Part shown: piece after piece, positions 5,076-5,126 of the stretch
Layout of the letters: each line of letters opens with the position of its first letter
How positions within the stretch are numbered: the stretch's first letter is position 1
Source of the DNA: Rhodoferax sp.
GTDB taxonomy: Bacteria > Pseudomonadota > Gammaproteobacteria > Burkholderiales > Burkholderiaceae_C
NCBI GenBank assembly: GCA_020048255.1
Contig: JAIFMR010000210.1
Location: 1-5,126, forward strand
Length of the DNA stretch: 5,126 nt
Direction of reading: 5' to 3'
The notes under the pieces: generated by a model
Told to the model about the DNA's origin: nothing
The model's input: the letters and a program-made list of their open reading frames with translations, nothing else
Databases searched by the model: none
Translations under genes and position numbers: made by a program

Positions 5076-5126
5076 AGAGTTTCTCCTTTGACAAAAAAAT
5101 AGGCTGCCGGGTACGCCGTCTGCAAC
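5072..5126 (-). CDS. C-terminal end of an upstream gene, possibly the transporter ATPase
   Basis: A minus-strand frame enters from the right edge and ends at TGA 5072-5074, overlapping the tupA GTG in a GTGA. The 17 visible residues are LQTAYPAAYFFVKGETL. Such a 4-nt overlap, with the tupA ribosome binding site inside this frame (in VKGE), is a typical sign of an operon. The F-V-K-G-E pattern close to the C terminus resembles the end of ABC transporter ATPases of the phosphate/tungstate type (often ...F-x-R-G-E-x-x), so TupC is a reasonable guess, but 17 residues cannot prove it. The frame in phase with tupA is also open to the edge, yet it lacks such signals. Confidence 0.5.
   Translation of the reverse strand, partial: LQTAYPAAYFFVKGETL
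5083..5089 (-). promoter_or_regulatory. Ribosome binding site for the tupA GTG start
   Basis: On the minus strand AAAGGAG lies exactly 7 nt before GTG 5075 and 16 nt before the first ATG (5066). The spacing decides for the GTG start. The site lies within the end of the upstream reading frame, consistent with coupled translation. Confidence 0.8.

Overview
The window looks like chromosomal DNA of a GC-rich betaproteobacterium, most likely a member of the Comamonadaceae (Rhodoferax/Polaromonas-like). This is inferred from the overall base composition, from the closeness of the SuhB, TrmJ and CysE proteins to what I remember of that family, and from a short palindromic repeat that I associate with its genomes. 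There are no rRNA or tRNA genes, transposases, CRISPR arrays or phage genes. Most of the window is ordinary housekeeping DNA.

Layout. The left edge holds the last 29 codons of an enoyl-ACP reductase-like (FabI-type) gene on the + strand. It converges, with only 3 nt between stop codons, on a minus-strand pair: trmJ (tRNA Cm/Um32 methyltransferase) followed by cysE (serine O-acetyltransferase). From a 108-nt divergent intergenic region, suhB (inositol monophosphatase family) runs on the + strand. It is followed by a two-gene + strand unit: an exported, helical protein of unknown function and a small AhpD-type carboxymuconolactone decarboxylase-family protein with the complete E-x11-C-x2-C-x3-H motif. 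On the right, a minus-strand tungstate-binding protein gene, tupA, starts with GTG. It overlaps by 4 nt the end of another minus-strand gene that leaves the window, possibly the ABC ATPase of the same transporter. A weak 61-codon minus-strand reading frame fills the 210-nt gap between the AhpD-like gene and tupA.

The most interesting signal is a pair of diverged copies of one ~49-nt element (AGCT-N3-GGCGCA-N10-GGGCTAGAG core; the tupA copy has a clear palindrome). Both copies lie inside protein-coding genes rather than between them. One encodes residues 104-120 of TrmJ, exactly where that protein is longer than E. coli TrmJ. The other, read in the opposite orientation, encodes residues 10-26 of the TupA precursor, i.e. 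much of its signal peptide. This resembles the protein-coding palindromic elements known from Rickettsia: a small mobile or dispersed repeat that enters genes without breaking the frame and here seems to have contributed a peptide loop in one gene and an export signal in the other.

Functionally, cysE (cysteine supply), trmJ and suhB recall the suhB/trmJ/cysE/isc neighbourhood of other proteobacteria, but no isc gene follows cysE here. The tupA end belongs to tungstate uptake, which would supply tungsten enzymes such as some formate dehydrogenases; no such enzyme is visible in the window.
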